In this document: piece after piece, positions 40,258 to 49,541 of the stretch
How the letters are laid out: every line of letters starts with the position of its first letter
Position numbering within the stretch: position 1 is the first letter of the stretch
Origin: Clostridia bacterium
GTDB lineage: Bacteria > Bacillota > Clostridia > Christensenellales > Borkfalkiaceae
Assembly (NCBI GenBank): GCA_029055875.1
Contig: JAIDCJ010000020.1
Coordinates: 43,059-107,058 of the forward strand
Direction: 5' to 3'
DNA length: 64,000 nt
Made by a program: the position numbers and the translations under genes
Notes under the pieces: model-generated
What the model was told of the DNA's origin: nothing
The model's database searches: none
What the model saw: only the letters and a program-made list of their open reading frames with translations

Positions 40258-40956
40258 ATGAAAATAGCCATTGTTGAGGACAAGCGCACAGAAAGCGATC
40301 TTGTGTTAAGTTACATACAGAGATTTGAACAAGAAAACAATATCAAAATTGAAAGTGTTGTTTTCGGTGACGGGCTTGATTTCCTTGAAAATTATAATTC
40401 CGATTTTGACGCTATCTTTATGGATATTGAGATGCCGCATTTGAACGGTATGCAAACTTCGGAACGGCTACGAAAAATCAATGCCAACGTTCCGCTCATT
40501 TTCATTACGAATATGAAGCAGTTTGCGATAAATGGCTATTCTGTGGGCGCAACTGATTTCATACTGAAACCGGTGACCTACTACCGCATTGAAACGGTCA
40601 TCAAAAAACTCCTACGCAGTGTAGAAAAATTTACGGAGCAGGAGAAAGTTGTTCACACGGGCGGCGGATTAAAGATTTTGAAGCTGTCGCAAATTTACTA
40701 CGTGGAGATACGCGGACACGAGCTCTTGTATCATACCGATACAGGAGACGTGGAAGCATATGGAACGCTGAAAGAGATTGAAAAGGAATTCGGTGATAGC
40801 TTTGTTAAATGCAATAATTGCTATCTTATCAATCTAAAATACGTTACGGCGGTGGATAAAAGCGAAATAACCGTAGGTCAAGATAAAATAGAAATCAGTC
40901 AGCGTAAACGTAAAATCTTTTTGAACAAACTACTTGAATATCGCGGACGGGGTTGA
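40258..40956 (+). CDS. LytTR-family response regulator
   Basis: A 232-residue protein with an N-terminal receiver domain (MKIAIVEDKRTESDLV with the acidic pair, phospho-acceptor Asp in FDAIFMDIEMPHLNGM near residue 60, and Lys in FILKPVTYY near 105). The C-terminal LytTR DNA-binding domain contains ILKLSQIYYVEIRGHELLYHT and SFVKCNNCYLINLKYVTAVDK. LytTR/AgrA proteins bind pairs of short direct repeats. ATG 40258 is preferred; a GTG at 40243 in frame is possible. The histidine kinase gene follows directly. Confidence 0.92.
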   Translation: MKIAIVEDKRTESDLVLSYIQRFEQENNIKIESVVFGDGLDFLENYNSDFDAIFMDIEMPHLNGMQTSERLRKINANVPLIFITNMKQFAINGYSVGATDFILKPVTYYRIETVIKKLLRSVEKFTEQEKVVHTGGGLKILKLSQIYYVEIRGHELLYHTDTGDVEAYGTLKEIEKEFGDSFVKCNNCYLINLKYVTAVDKSEITVGQDKIEISQRKRKIFLNKLLEYRGRG

Positions 40957-40958
40957 AA

Positions 40959-42281
40959 ATGAATTATTTCAGTTTATTCAGTACCTATCTGCATTTTACT
41001 TTGCAATGTTTTATCGGCAGTTTTCTGTTTACGTTCACGTTGCAAAAACGGAGTCGATTTATTATCAGAATCGTTTGTTGTGCAGTAGTTACGGTTCTGC
41101 TTTTATTCGGTTTAACCGGAATACGTTACGCGCTGAACGATTACGGCGATATCGTAGATATGGTTTGTTTCGCTTTGATTTGTATTCCAATGAACGTATT
41201 ATGGCTTTGGATATGCTATAAAGACTTGCTTTGGAATATTATCTTTTGTGCAGTTTTCGGGCTGTTGGTAAGGCAGGGGACGATAAAAATTCTGGAAGCG
41301 ATGCGCGGCTTAACGGTAGACGGCACGGTAATTGCGAATTTGCTCGGCGGGAATGGTTTTACTGCACAGCTTTTGCAGAACGTTATCATTATTGCGGTGT
41401 ACGTTGCCGTATGGTTTATATTCGGCAGAAAATACAAGCACGGCGATAATGTTTATAAGAACAGCCGTCGGTTATTGCCGCTCTATGCGGCGGTCGCGTT
41501 TATCATACCCGTATTGTCCATGACGGAGGGTTTAATTAAACAGACGGAACCTGTTTGGTACGTATTGCTGACTTTAAGCGAATCGGTATTCTGTTTTTTG
41601 ATTATCGCCATTCAGTTCGGGATAAACGGCATTGTTCGTTTGGAGTCCAATAAAATAGTGGCCGATGAGCTTTTAATGCAGTCGCAAAAGCAATACGAAC
41701 TGTTAAAAGAGAATATCGAAATTATCAATTTGAAATGCCATGACTTGCGGCATCAGATTCGTTCATTGAAAAACGGAAACGTTGCCGACAATCAATTTAT
41801 CAATGATTTGGAAAACTCCATATCGATTTACGACAGTACGATCAATACGGGCAATGAAATTCTGGACGTAATTCTGACGGATAAAAGTTTACGCTGTAAT
41901 GCTAACGGGATACAGTTTATGTGTATTGCAGATGGCAAGAGCCTTGGCTTCATGGAAGATATGGACATTAACTCCCTGTTCGGCAACGCAATAGAAAATG
42001 CGTTCGAGTATGAAACAACGCTTGAAGAGAAAGAGAAACGGTTTATCTCGCTCAACGTAAACGCCGAAGGTAGGCTATTGTTTATTTGCGTCGAGAACTA
42101 TTTTGAGGGCGCGTTAAAGATTGTGGATGGATTGCCTATCACCACAAAAAACGATAAGCAAAATCACGGGTTCGGTATGACGAGTATCAGGCGGACGGTA
42201 GATAAATACGGCGGAAGCTTACAGATAAAAACCGAAGATAATTTGTTTTCACTGAATATATGTATTCCATTAGAGGAATAA
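40959..42281 (+). CDS. GHKL-type sensor histidine kinase (AgrC-like)
   Basis: A 440-residue membrane kinase with six or seven N-terminal helices (about residues 5-225) and a cytoplasmic GHKL catalytic part. The His box is NLKCHDLRHQIRSLK (about 262-275). The ATP-binding N box is MDINSLFGNAIENAFEYE (about 330-348), with the late GFGMTSIRRTVDKYGG (about 400-415). It would sense an extracellular or membrane signal and phosphorylate the adjacent LytTR regulator. ATG 40959 has GGACGGGG upstream. No AgrB or AgrD peptide genes are seen. Confidence 0.88.
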   Translation: MNYFSLFSTYLHFTLQCFIGSFLFTFTLQKRSRFIIRIVCCAVVTVLLLFGLTGIRYALNDYGDIVDMVCFALICIPMNVLWLWICYKDLLWNIIFCAVFGLLVRQGTIKILEAMRGLTVDGTVIANLLGGNGFTAQLLQNVIIIAVYVAVWFIFGRKYKHGDNVYKNSRRLLPLYAAVAFIIPVLSMTEGLIKQTEPVWYVLLTLSESVFCFLIIAIQFGINGIVRLESNKIVADELLMQSQKQYELLKENIEIINLKCHDLRHQIRSLKNGNVADNQFINDLENSISIYDSTINTGNEILDVILTDKSLRCNANGIQFMCIADGKSLGFMEDMDINSLFGNAIENAFEYETTLEEKEKRFISLNVNAEGRLLFICVENYFEGALKIVDGLPITTKNDKQNHGFGMTSIRRTVDKYGGSLQIKTEDNLFSLNICIPLEE

Positions 42282-42287
42282 AGGAAG

Positions 42288-42310
42288 GACGGCGAAAGCC
42301 GTCTTTTTTT
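42288..42310 (+). terminator. Terminator of the two-component operon
   Basis: GACGGC (42288-42293), GAAA loop, GCCGTC (42298-42303), followed by TTTTTTT. Confidence 0.9.
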
Positions 42311-42311
42311 G

Positions 42312-42377
42312 CACTTATGATAAAATTATCTTCACTTATGTGATAAAGGTTGAATATTTATATCCTTTCATTAAAAT
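42312..42377 (+). promoter_or_regulatory. Candidate LytTR-controlled promoter
   Basis: CACTTATG occurs at 42312-42319 and 42333-42340, exactly 21 bp (two helical turns) apart, just upstream of TTGAAT (42350-42355), 16 bases, TAAAAT (42372-42377). Paired direct repeats at this spacing are the binding pattern of LytTR regulators, so the operon that follows may be their target. Confidence 0.45.
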
Positions 42378-42431
42378 GTGATTTGTTCACAAAAGTTGAA
42401 CGAAATTAAAAAAATTTTTGGAGGATAAAAA

Positions 42432-42905
42432 ATGGCAAAGGCAAGAAATTTAGTAATCGCTCTCGTTTCAGCGATGTTGATGGCACTGATTGCATTCAGT
42501 TTGGTTGCGTGCGGTGGTGGCAAAACGAAGAGCTATAAGGGCGAGGCGGCAATTGCCGTGCAGGGCGGTAGCACAACAGCTTACATTACTTTGGATGAAG
42601 AAGGAAAAGTTGAAATGTCTATGGATGCCCATTCACTTGGCAGTGCCACTTGGGACGGCACTTGGAAACAGAACAAAAACGGCACTGTAACCGTTACATT
42701 CTCGTCCGCCGGAGAGAGTGCAATCAAGATTAACAACAACGACCCCGAAGCACCCGAACATCCCGGTATGGGCAGCCTTACGGTTACGTCTGTAATCTCG
42801 GGCGAAACGCATAAGCTCACCGTTCCTTTGACGCTCGACGTCGGTGGCGGTTGGATGTTTGACCTTACGGCAGAGTTCGCTTTGCAAGAAGTTGTTGAGG
42901 CTTAA
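42432..42905 (+). CDS. Small lipoprotein of unknown function
   Basis: A 157-residue protein with a lipoprotein signal peptide (hydrophobic stretch ending LVACGGGK, Cys near residue 27) and a beta-rich outer domain (GSATWDGTWKQNKNGTVTVTF). TTGGAGG lies before the start. It sits 68 bases before the GH3 gene with no terminator of the usual kind between them, so it may be a partner that binds the same glycan or signal. I do not recognise its family. Confidence 0.7.
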   Translation: MAKARNLVIALVSAMLMALIAFSLVACGGGKTKSYKGEAAIAVQGGSTTAYITLDEEGKVEMSMDAHSLGSATWDGTWKQNKNGTVTVTFSSAGESAIKINNNDPEAPEHPGMGSLTVTSVISGETHKLTVPLTLDVGGGWMFDLTAEFALQEVVEA

Positions 42906-42973
42906 CGAAAAAAAATTGAAAGGGCGAAAGCTGAAAGTTTTCGCCCTTAAATTCTAAATCAAGGAGGAATATT

Positions 42974-45760
42974 ATGGCAAAAAAGAAAATGAGCAATAAA
43001 GTGTTTCTTGCAATTTTTGTTCCCATTATCGCAATTGTACTCGTAATTTTAATTGTTGCGAATTCACTTTGTTTTACTAAGTTCTACGGCATTCTTACCA
43101 CTTACTTTGACGGCGGTGAAAAAGTTTCGGGGGGTACGGGTGACACATATTACAAAGCAAATGCGAAAGACCATGACTCTGCTATTGCGGTGAGCCAGGA
43201 TTATATCAAAACAGTTCAAGGCGAGGGTACGGTACTTCTCAAAAATGAAAACTTCCTGCCCATGAAAGGCAGTAAAAAGGTTACGCTGTTTGGATATGAC
43301 GCAATCGATTTTATGTATGGCGGTGCAGGTTCAGGCGGACTGAGTACACGCTACTACCGCAAAAACTTGAAAGAGGTGCTTGAGGAGGACGGTTTCACCG
43401 TCAACGAAACGGTATGGAACCGCTTAAAGAACAGTGGCGTTTCGAGAGATAATAGCAACGGCGTCGGTCAGCTTGCAGGTTTGACCGAAATTCCCGCTTC
43501 CGAATACGCTTCCGTAAGAAGCAGCTATACAAACTACAACGATGCGGCTATCGTCGTATTCGGGCGTTCGGGCGCAGAAGGCTCGGATTTGCCGCGTACA
43601 GGGGAAAAGCATTTCCTTGAACTTACAGATACCGAAATTGGCGTATTGCAAGAGGCATGCACTAACTTTGAGAACGTTATTGTTATCATCAACAGCGCAG
43701 CAACGATGGAACTCGGTTTTCTCAATGATTACTCTCAGATAAAGGCAGCGCTTTACGTAGGGTTAACGGGTGATACCGGTCTTGAAATCATCGGCGATAT
43801 TATTAACGGAACGATTACTCCCAGCGGACATACGGTTGATACCTTTGCGTACGACCTTACAACTGCTCCTTCTTATGTCAATGAAGTGAACCAATATAGC
43901 GGCAAGGCAGGAAGCTTTGTCGAGTATGAAGAGGGTATCTACGTCGGCTATCGTTGGTACGAAACGGCTGACGAAGTAAAATTCTGGGACAGCGAATACG
44001 CAAAGAATAAATGGGGTATCACGAACGGTTATGATGACGTCGTGCAGTTCCCCTTCGGATTCGGGCTTTCCTACACGAAGTTTGAATGGAGCGATCCTAT
44101 TTGGACGGTCGGTGAAAAAGGCGGCGAAATCTCCGTTAAAGTTACGGTTAAGAATACAGGCACCGAAAAGGGGAAGGACGTCGTTCAACTCTACTATTCT
44201 GCTCCTTACGATCCCGCCGAAGGAATTGAAAAGTCCTCGGTTGTACTCGGTGGATTTGTAAAGACTCCCGAACTTGCCCCCGAGGAATCGAAACAGGTTG
44301 AGATCAAGATGAATTATGACGACCTCGCTTCCTACGATTATCTTACGGAAAAAGCTTACGTTCTCTCTTCGGGCGATTACACTTTGAGCCTTCGCACGGA
44401 CGCGCACAGGGTAAAAGCGGGCGAGAATATGACGCACGAGTTCAATGTTTCCGATAAAATCGTATATAACGGTGAAAACAAAAGAGCAGGCGATTTACAG
44501 ACTGCTACAAATCTTTTCGATGATGCTGCAAATAATCTAACGTATCTTTCCCGTGCGGATTTTGCCGGCACAATGCCTGTTGCACCCGCAAGTAATACTG
44601 CTGCGCCTGCCGGTATGGATACGTCGAGTTTCACGTACGACACCTATGCGGATGCTACAATGCCCACACAGGGCGTAACGCCGGAAGGAGGTACGTTGAT
44701 GCTCATCGAGCTTAAGGGCAAGTCCATTGACGATCCTCTCTGGGAGACGTATCTTAGCCAACTGAGTGTTACTCAGCTCGTTAATCTCGTTTCATACGGT
44801 GGCTACAAAACGCAGGCAATCAGTGCGCTTGGCAAACCGCCCACAATCGATTTGGATGGCCCTGCAGGATTTGGTGCTTTCTTTACCAACTCGGTTTACG
44901 GTTCCGGTTGCTGCTCCGAAGTTGTTGTTGCCGCTACGTGGAATATTGATATTGCTGAACAAATCGGTAAAAATATCGGTGAAGAGGGCATTACCGGTGG
45001 TTATCACGGTTGGTATGCACCCGGTGTAAACATTCACCGTTCTCCCTTCGGTGGCAGAAACTTCGAGTACTATTCGGAAGACGGTCTCCTTTCCGGTAAG
45101 ATTGCCTCTGCTGTTATTCAGGGTTGCGCTGAAAAGGGCGTTTATTGCTACGTCAAACACTTTGCGCTTAACGATCAGGAAAGCAACCGTTTAGGACTTA
45201 TTACCTGGGCTAACGAGCAGTCTATGCGTGAACTCTATTTTAAGCCCTTTGAGATAGCCGTAAAAGAAGGCAAGACGACGGCAATCATGAGTTCGTTTAA
45301 CCGTATAGGTTCGGTTTGGGCAGGCGGCTGCCGTCCACTTCTTACCGATGTCCTTCGCAACGAGTGGGGCTTTGTGGGCATGGTTATTACCGACTATGTT
45401 GAAAGCGACAGTATTATGGATACAGATCAGGCGCTCAGCGCAGGCGGAGATATCCAGTTGAGTACTACGGGTAGCAAGCCTTCCGATCAGTCGAGTGCGA
45501 AATCTATTAAGGCAATGCGCGTTGCTGCAAAAAATATCCTTTATACTGTAGTCAACAGCCACGCAATGAACGGTTTCGGTAGTGGTGATACGATTAAGGT
45601 TCTTATGCCTTCGTGGGTTAAGGCAGCAATCGCAATTGACGTTGTCGTAAGTGCGGCAATCCTGGCGGGCGCGGCACTTGTTGTGTTCCGTGTTCTCAAA
45701 GTCCACAAACAGGGCAACGCTCAGGATAATACACAGGATAACACTCAGGACAACGCTTAA
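42974..45760 (+). CDS. Membrane-anchored GH3 glycosidase with permuted domain order
   Basis: A 928-residue protein with a membrane helix near each end (about 10-32 and 880-905). The domains come in reverse of the usual GH3 order. First is the alpha/beta sandwich domain (GTVLLKNENFLPMKG at about 75), then a fibronectin III-like domain (VKVTVKNTGTEKGKDVVQLYYSAP at about 390). The catalytic barrel follows, with APGVNIHRSPFGGRNFEYYSED, KHFALNDQESNR and the nucleophile Asp in VGMVITDYVES (about 803). Known permuted GH3 beta-glucosidases occur in ruminococci and Butyrivibrio. It ends in a QDNTQDNTQDNA repeat. The substrate is unknown. Confidence 0.9.
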   Translation: MAKKKMSNKVFLAIFVPIIAIVLVILIVANSLCFTKFYGILTTYFDGGEKVSGGTGDTYYKANAKDHDSAIAVSQDYIKTVQGEGTVLLKNENFLPMKGSKKVTLFGYDAIDFMYGGAGSGGLSTRYYRKNLKEVLEEDGFTVNETVWNRLKNSGVSRDNSNGVGQLAGLTEIPASEYASVRSSYTNYNDAAIVVFGRSGAEGSDLPRTGEKHFLELTDTEIGVLQEACTNFENVIVIINSAATMELGFLNDYSQIKAALYVGLTGDTGLEIIGDIINGTITPSGHTVDTFAYDLTTAPSYVNEVNQYSGKAGSFVEYEEGIYVGYRWYETADEVKFWDSEYAKNKWGITNGYDDVVQFPFGFGLSYTKFEWSDPIWTVGEKGGEISVKVTVKNTGTEKGKDVVQLYYSAPYDPAEGIEKSSVVLGGFVKTPELAPEESKQVEIKMNYDDLASYDYLTEKAYVLSSGDYTLSLRTDAHRVKAGENMTHEFNVSDKIVYNGENKRAGDLQTATNLFDDAANNLTYLSRADFAGTMPVAPASNTAAPAGMDTSSFTYDTYADATMPTQGVTPEGGTLMLIELKGKSIDDPLWETYLSQLSVTQLVNLVSYGGYKTQAISALGKPPTIDLDGPAGFGAFFTNSVYGSGCCSEVVVAATWNIDIAEQIGKNIGEEGITGGYHGWYAPGVNIHRSPFGGRNFEYYSEDGLLSGKIASAVIQGCAEKGVYCYVKHFALNDQESNRLGLITWANEQSMRELYFKPFEIAVKEGKTTAIMSSFNRIGSVWAGGCRPLLTDVLRNEWGFVGMVITDYVESDSIMDTDQALSAGGDIQLSTTGSKPSDQSSAKSIKAMRVAAKNILYTVVNSHAMNGFGSGDTIKVLMPSWVKAAIAIDVVVSAAILAGAALVVFRVLKVHKQGNAQDNTQDNTQDNA

Positions 45761-45868
45761 ATTACAGGTTTTTTTCTCCTCTTATAGACGGACTCCCGTG
45801 CAGATTGTTTGCCCGATTTGCACGGGGAAGTTCGTCACAATGATATTCATCATTTTTTTCTCCATAAT

Positions 45869-45902
45869 AAGAGCGGGGGCATTCTATTGCCTCCGCTCTT
45901 TC
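45869..45902. terminator. Bidirectional terminator
   Basis: AGAGCGGGGGCA and TGCCTCCGCTCT form a near-perfect stem between the GH3 gene and the convergent TetR gene. Confidence 0.75.
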
Positions 45903-45923
45903 GTTGTTTGTAAAAATGATAAT

Positions 45924-46442
45924 TCATTTATTGTAAGCTACCGTGACGGCTTTTATAATGCTGCAAAATTTTTGCAGTTCGTTTTCGTCGTTGTAATTTT
46001 CAGATAGAAAATAATGTGCGGCGCCGCCCGCGATAAAGGTATATAGAATTTCGTCGTATTTATCGGGTGCGGCTTCTTTGAGCTTTATTTTTAGCAGCCT
46101 TTCCGCTTCAAATATGAATTCGACGTGATTATGTGCAATAAAAGCGTTGATTTGATTTTCATGCTCTTTGAAATTTTTAAGAACGTGACTGAAATAACTT
46201 TCGGGCTCGGTAAGCACCTTTTCTATTTCGATATTTTCAATCAGTAATTTGTTAACCATTGCGCCGATGACTGCGCGGGACAACTCGTTAATATCGGTAT
46301 AGTATCTGTAAAAGGTAGTTTTATTGATATCCGCAATGGCGCAGATTTCTTTTACAGACGGCTCTGTTTCGGGGTGGGAATTTTTTGCTTGCAGATAGGC
46401 CTTGCATATTGCCGTATTCGTCTTTTTAATTCTTCTATCCAT
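45924..46442 (-). CDS. TetR/AcrR-family transcriptional regulator
   Basis: A 172-residue regulator. The DNA-binding part is TNTAICKAYLQAKN...SVKEICAIADINKTTFYRYYTDINELSRAVIG (about residues 8-60), typical of TetR proteins, and the remainder is an all-helical ligand domain. I chose Met 46442, which has AAAAGGAAA upstream. The region up to the acyltransferase gene has several GCAAC/GTTGC/GTTGT half-sites (46454-46535), possible operators. It may control the acyltransferase and carrier genes. Confidence 0.82.
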   Translation of the reverse strand: MDRRIKKTNTAICKAYLQAKNSHPETEPSVKEICAIADINKTTFYRYYTDINELSRAVIGAMVNKLLIENIEIEKVLTEPESYFSHVLKNFKEHENQINAFIAHNHVEFIFEAERLLKIKLKEAAPDKYDEILYTFIAGGAAHYFLSENYNDENELQKFCSIIKAVTVAYNK

Positions 46443-46645
46443 ATTTTCCTTTTGCAACAGTTTTCATGGAAGAGTTGCTTTTACAACATAATCGTGAAAT
46501 TGTCGACAGCAATGTAATTGATAATATGCAACGGTAGTTGTATAATTATAATATCATGATTTCCAAGAATTGTCTATCCGTCGAGGGGTATTTATTTTGG
46601 TAGACTGTTCCGAAAGATAATCCGACTGACTCATGTGAGGTCACT

Positions 46646-47827
46646 TTGAAAAAGAAAAAGAAACCGACCTGGACAAAACGCAGACATGCAAGGGTATTTG
46701 CTTTTTTGCGGCCCATCATGCGTTTTTATTTCGGACTGAGATACAACTTCAAAGCGCAGCCGAGCGGGCTGAAACAGGGACCGTATCTGATCATATGCAA
46801 TCATCAGACGACGATGGATCCGTTTATGCTTTCCCTGTCATTCCGTTTCCCCGTCTATTTTGTCGCTTCCGACGATTTGTTCAATCTGAAAATATCGCCG
46901 CTGATCAGATATCTGGTTGCTCCCATTCCAAAGAGCAAGTCCTTGCACGATGCAGCCGCAATGATGGGCGTTTTGAGAGTAATCAGGGAAGGGGGCGCGG
47001 TGGGAATTTTTCCCGAGGGAAACCGCACCGTTTCGGGCGGTCAGTGGGAAATGACCGACGCAATCGCAAAGCTTGCAAAAATGCTCAAAGTGCCGCTTGT
47101 AATCTACAATATCAAAGGCGGATACGGAACCGACCCGCGTTGGGGGCATTCCATCAGAAAAGGCCGCGCCTTAGGCAGGGTGCGCAGAATTGTTTCCCCC
47201 GAAGAGCTCGACGCATTGGATACAGAAGAGCTTTTCACTTTAATCAAGAACGAGCTTGCTGTGAACGACGCAGATTCGGGCGTTGCCTTCCGCAGCAGAA
47301 AGCGTGCTGAATTCATTGAACGCGCGCTGTATCTGTGTCCCGTTTGCAACAAGGTTTCTGGAATCGTATCGCATAAACACAAATTCAAATGCAGGCATTG
47401 CGGCACACAAGCCGCCTATACCGAAACGCTTTCGATTTCTCCCGCCGTTGCGGGCTTCGGACGGATTGACGAGTGGTACGCGTGGGAGAAAGAGGAAATC
47501 GTAAATACCGTATTGGAAGGCAAGCAGGTTGAGGACGGCGGTATTTTATTCCGCGAAAGCGTCAAGTTCAAAAAGAAGAAAAAGCTCGAAGGGGATAGGG
47601 TTTCTATCAATCGGGAAAATCTTATCATTTCCGGTGCTAAGGGCGAACAGGTTTTTCCGCTCACGGAGATTACGGCTTTGACGATGGTCGGGAAGAAGAA
47701 ATTCAATTTTTACTATAAAGGGAAAACGTTGCAGGTGAAGGGAGACAAGCGTTTTTGCGCAATCAAATACGTTCATATATTCGACGGTTTGCGGCAGGTG
47801 AATCGCGGAGATACAGGGGAGGATTAA
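46646..47827 (+). CDS. PlsC-like acyltransferase with zinc ribbon and C-terminal PH-like region
   Basis: A 393-residue protein. Residues about 45-215 are a 1-acyl-glycerol-3-phosphate acyltransferase domain with the catalytic NHQTTMD (HX4D, about residue 52) and IFPEGNRTVSGG (about 122-133). A zinc ribbon follows (CPVCNKVSG and CRHCGTQ, about 232-252). The last 100 residues contain GILFRESVKFKKKKKLEGD and LTMVGKKKFNFYYKGKTLQVK, resembling a PH/GRAM-like fold. A lipid-modifying role at the membrane is likely, but the acceptor is unknown. It starts with TTG at 46646 after GTGAGGT. Confidence 0.78.
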   Translation: MKKKKKPTWTKRRHARVFAFLRPIMRFYFGLRYNFKAQPSGLKQGPYLIICNHQTTMDPFMLSLSFRFPVYFVASDDLFNLKISPLIRYLVAPIPKSKSLHDAAAMMGVLRVIREGGAVGIFPEGNRTVSGGQWEMTDAIAKLAKMLKVPLVIYNIKGGYGTDPRWGHSIRKGRALGRVRRIVSPEELDALDTEELFTLIKNELAVNDADSGVAFRSRKRAEFIERALYLCPVCNKVSGIVSHKHKFKCRHCGTQAAYTETLSISPAVAGFGRIDEWYAWEKEEIVNTVLEGKQVEDGGILFRESVKFKKKKKLEGDRVSINRENLIISGAKGEQVFPLTEITALTMVGKKKFNFYYKGKTLQVKGDKRFCAIKYVHIFDGLRQVNRGDTGED

Positions 47828-47829
47828 TT

Positions 47830-49311
47830 ATGGATTCATCAGCATTTAGCACATGGGCGTTTGTAATCATAATCGCCATTCTGTTGGCGGCGTTGCTGCT
47901 TACGAGTATCTTAAAGAGATTGATTCCCTTTTTGAACAAGTCGCTTATCCCCAGCTCGGTTTTGGGCGGCATCATTCTGCTTATCATTTCGACGATCGTT
48001 TACTACTGCGTAGACCATAAGTACCTGTTCGATTTGTTCTATCCGCAGGCGGAGGTCGGGATACACCCGGGCATGAACGTGCTCGAAATGATCACATATC
48101 ATTGCCTCGGCATAGGCTTTATCGCTATGGGTATGCGCACCAACAAAAAGAAGCTTACCAAGCAGAGGGTGGGCGAAGTGGTGAATACCGGCATTACCAC
48201 GGTAAGCGGCTATTTCGTGCAGGTAATTATCGGCCTGGTGGTAACGCTTGTGTGCGTCGAAGCTCTACATACTTCGGGGCTTATCGATGCGTCGGGTATC
48301 CTGCTTGCCTTTGGTTTCGGTCAGGGTACGGGGCAGGCGCTCAATTACGGCAATATCTTCTCGAAACCCGAATACGGTATGGAGGGCGGCGGCAACTTCG
48401 GTCTTACCATTGCGGCAATGGGTTTTTTAGTCGCGTGTATCGTCGGCGTCATTTATATAAACGTATTGCGCCGCAAGGGGATCGTCAAGGTCAAGAGCGA
48501 GGAAGAAAAGAACACCCTCTTGGATTACGAGGACGAAAATGAAATCCCCCACGTTGCTTCTTTGGATAAATTCACCGTGCAGGTTGCGGTAGTGTTTGTA
48601 ATCTACGCCGTATCCTATCTCATTATGTGGGGCTTGGGCACGTTAATTCCCTTTTTGAAGAATATCCTTTTCGGCTTCAATTTCCTTATCGGCGTACTTT
48701 TAACCATTCCCGTAAAGGCGGTCCTTAACAAGCTTGAGGCCAAGGGCGTCATCAAGAAAAAGATAGTCAATAACTTTATGATGGCGCGAATAGGCGGCTT
48801 TGCATTCGATATGATGATCGTTGCCGGCGTTGCGGCAATCCAGATACCGCTTTTAAACAACCACTGGTGGGTGCTCGTAATTCTGGCGGTTCTGGGCGGC
48901 GTAGGCACTTATCTATACGTTTTCTTCGTCTGCAAGCATCTTTTTCCTGCGTACAGGCACGAGCAGTTTTTGGCAATGTTCGGCATGCTTACGGGCACGG
49001 CGAGCACGGGCATGATACTGCTTCGTGAAATCGACGGAAGCTATAGGACACCCGCAAGCGAAAATTTGGTTTTCCAGAATCTACCCGCAATGGTGCTCGG
49101 GGTACCGCTTATGTTCCTTGCCGAATATGCGGCAAAGGGCATGATAGAGTCGTGTATAACCCTTGCGATAGTCGTAGTGTACGGCGTCGCGCTGAACGTG
49201 TTTCTGTTCCGCAGTAAAATTTTCAAAAGAAGGCGAAGGGCCGCTCAAACTGAAGACGGCGCACAAGGCGCAGAAACAGTGGACGACACGAAAGAAAACG
49301 ACGGACAATAG
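47830..49311 (+). CDS. GltS-like sodium/glutamate symporter family protein
   Basis: A 493-residue membrane protein with about 11-12 helices that fits the sodium:glutamate symporter (GltS) fold. It has the LIPSSVLGGIILL and GFGQGTGQALNYG segments typical of GltS (Gly/Ser/Thr-rich re-entrant loops) and a second loop FGMLTGTASTGMILLREID. The C-terminus is a charged tail. ATG 47830 has GGGGAGG upstream and directly follows the acyltransferase gene. The transported substrate need not be glutamate. Confidence 0.82.
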   Translation: MDSSAFSTWAFVIIIAILLAALLLTSILKRLIPFLNKSLIPSSVLGGIILLIISTIVYYCVDHKYLFDLFYPQAEVGIHPGMNVLEMITYHCLGIGFIAMGMRTNKKKLTKQRVGEVVNTGITTVSGYFVQVIIGLVVTLVCVEALHTSGLIDASGILLAFGFGQGTGQALNYGNIFSKPEYGMEGGGNFGLTIAAMGFLVACIVGVIYINVLRRKGIVKVKSEEEKNTLLDYEDENEIPHVASLDKFTVQVAVVFVIYAVSYLIMWGLGTLIPFLKNILFGFNFLIGVLLTIPVKAVLNKLEAKGVIKKKIVNNFMMARIGGFAFDMMIVAGVAAIQIPLLNNHWWVLVILAVLGGVGTYLYVFFVCKHLFPAYRHEQFLAMFGMLTGTASTGMILLREIDGSYRTPASENLVFQNLPAMVLGVPLMFLAEYAAKGMIESCITLAIVVVYGVALNVFLFRSKIFKRRRRAAQTEDGAQGAETVDDTKENDGQ

Positions 49312-49361
49312 CCGGTTATAAACATCAAACCGGTCAGTTCAATTTTGTCTTTTTAATTATA

Positions 49362-49393
49362 AAAAAACCAGAAGATTTGGCTTCTGGTTTTTT
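49362..49393. terminator. Terminator at the right end of the element
   Basis: AAAACCAGAAG and CTTCTGGTTTT form an 11-bp stem with A/T runs on both sides. Confidence 0.85.
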
Positions 49394-49423
49394 CATAACA
49401 TCATCGGCAAATTTGAATTTAAT

Positions 49424-49445
49424 TTGGGGAGTAATTGGGGAGTAA
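49424..49445. repeat. Integrase arm-type repeats, right end
   Basis: TTGGGGAGTAA occurs twice in tandem (49424-49434 and 49435-49445), the same motif as at 36197-36219. The pair lies about 100 bases inside attR, as the left pair lies about 90 bases inside attL. Confidence 0.65.
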
Positions 49446-49541
49446 AATTTATGCGGGGACCAAATACACATTATTTTGTGCTTACCTTGAATGAAATCAC
49501 CATATATTGTGGTTTTAATGTCTTTATTTTTACACGCCAGT

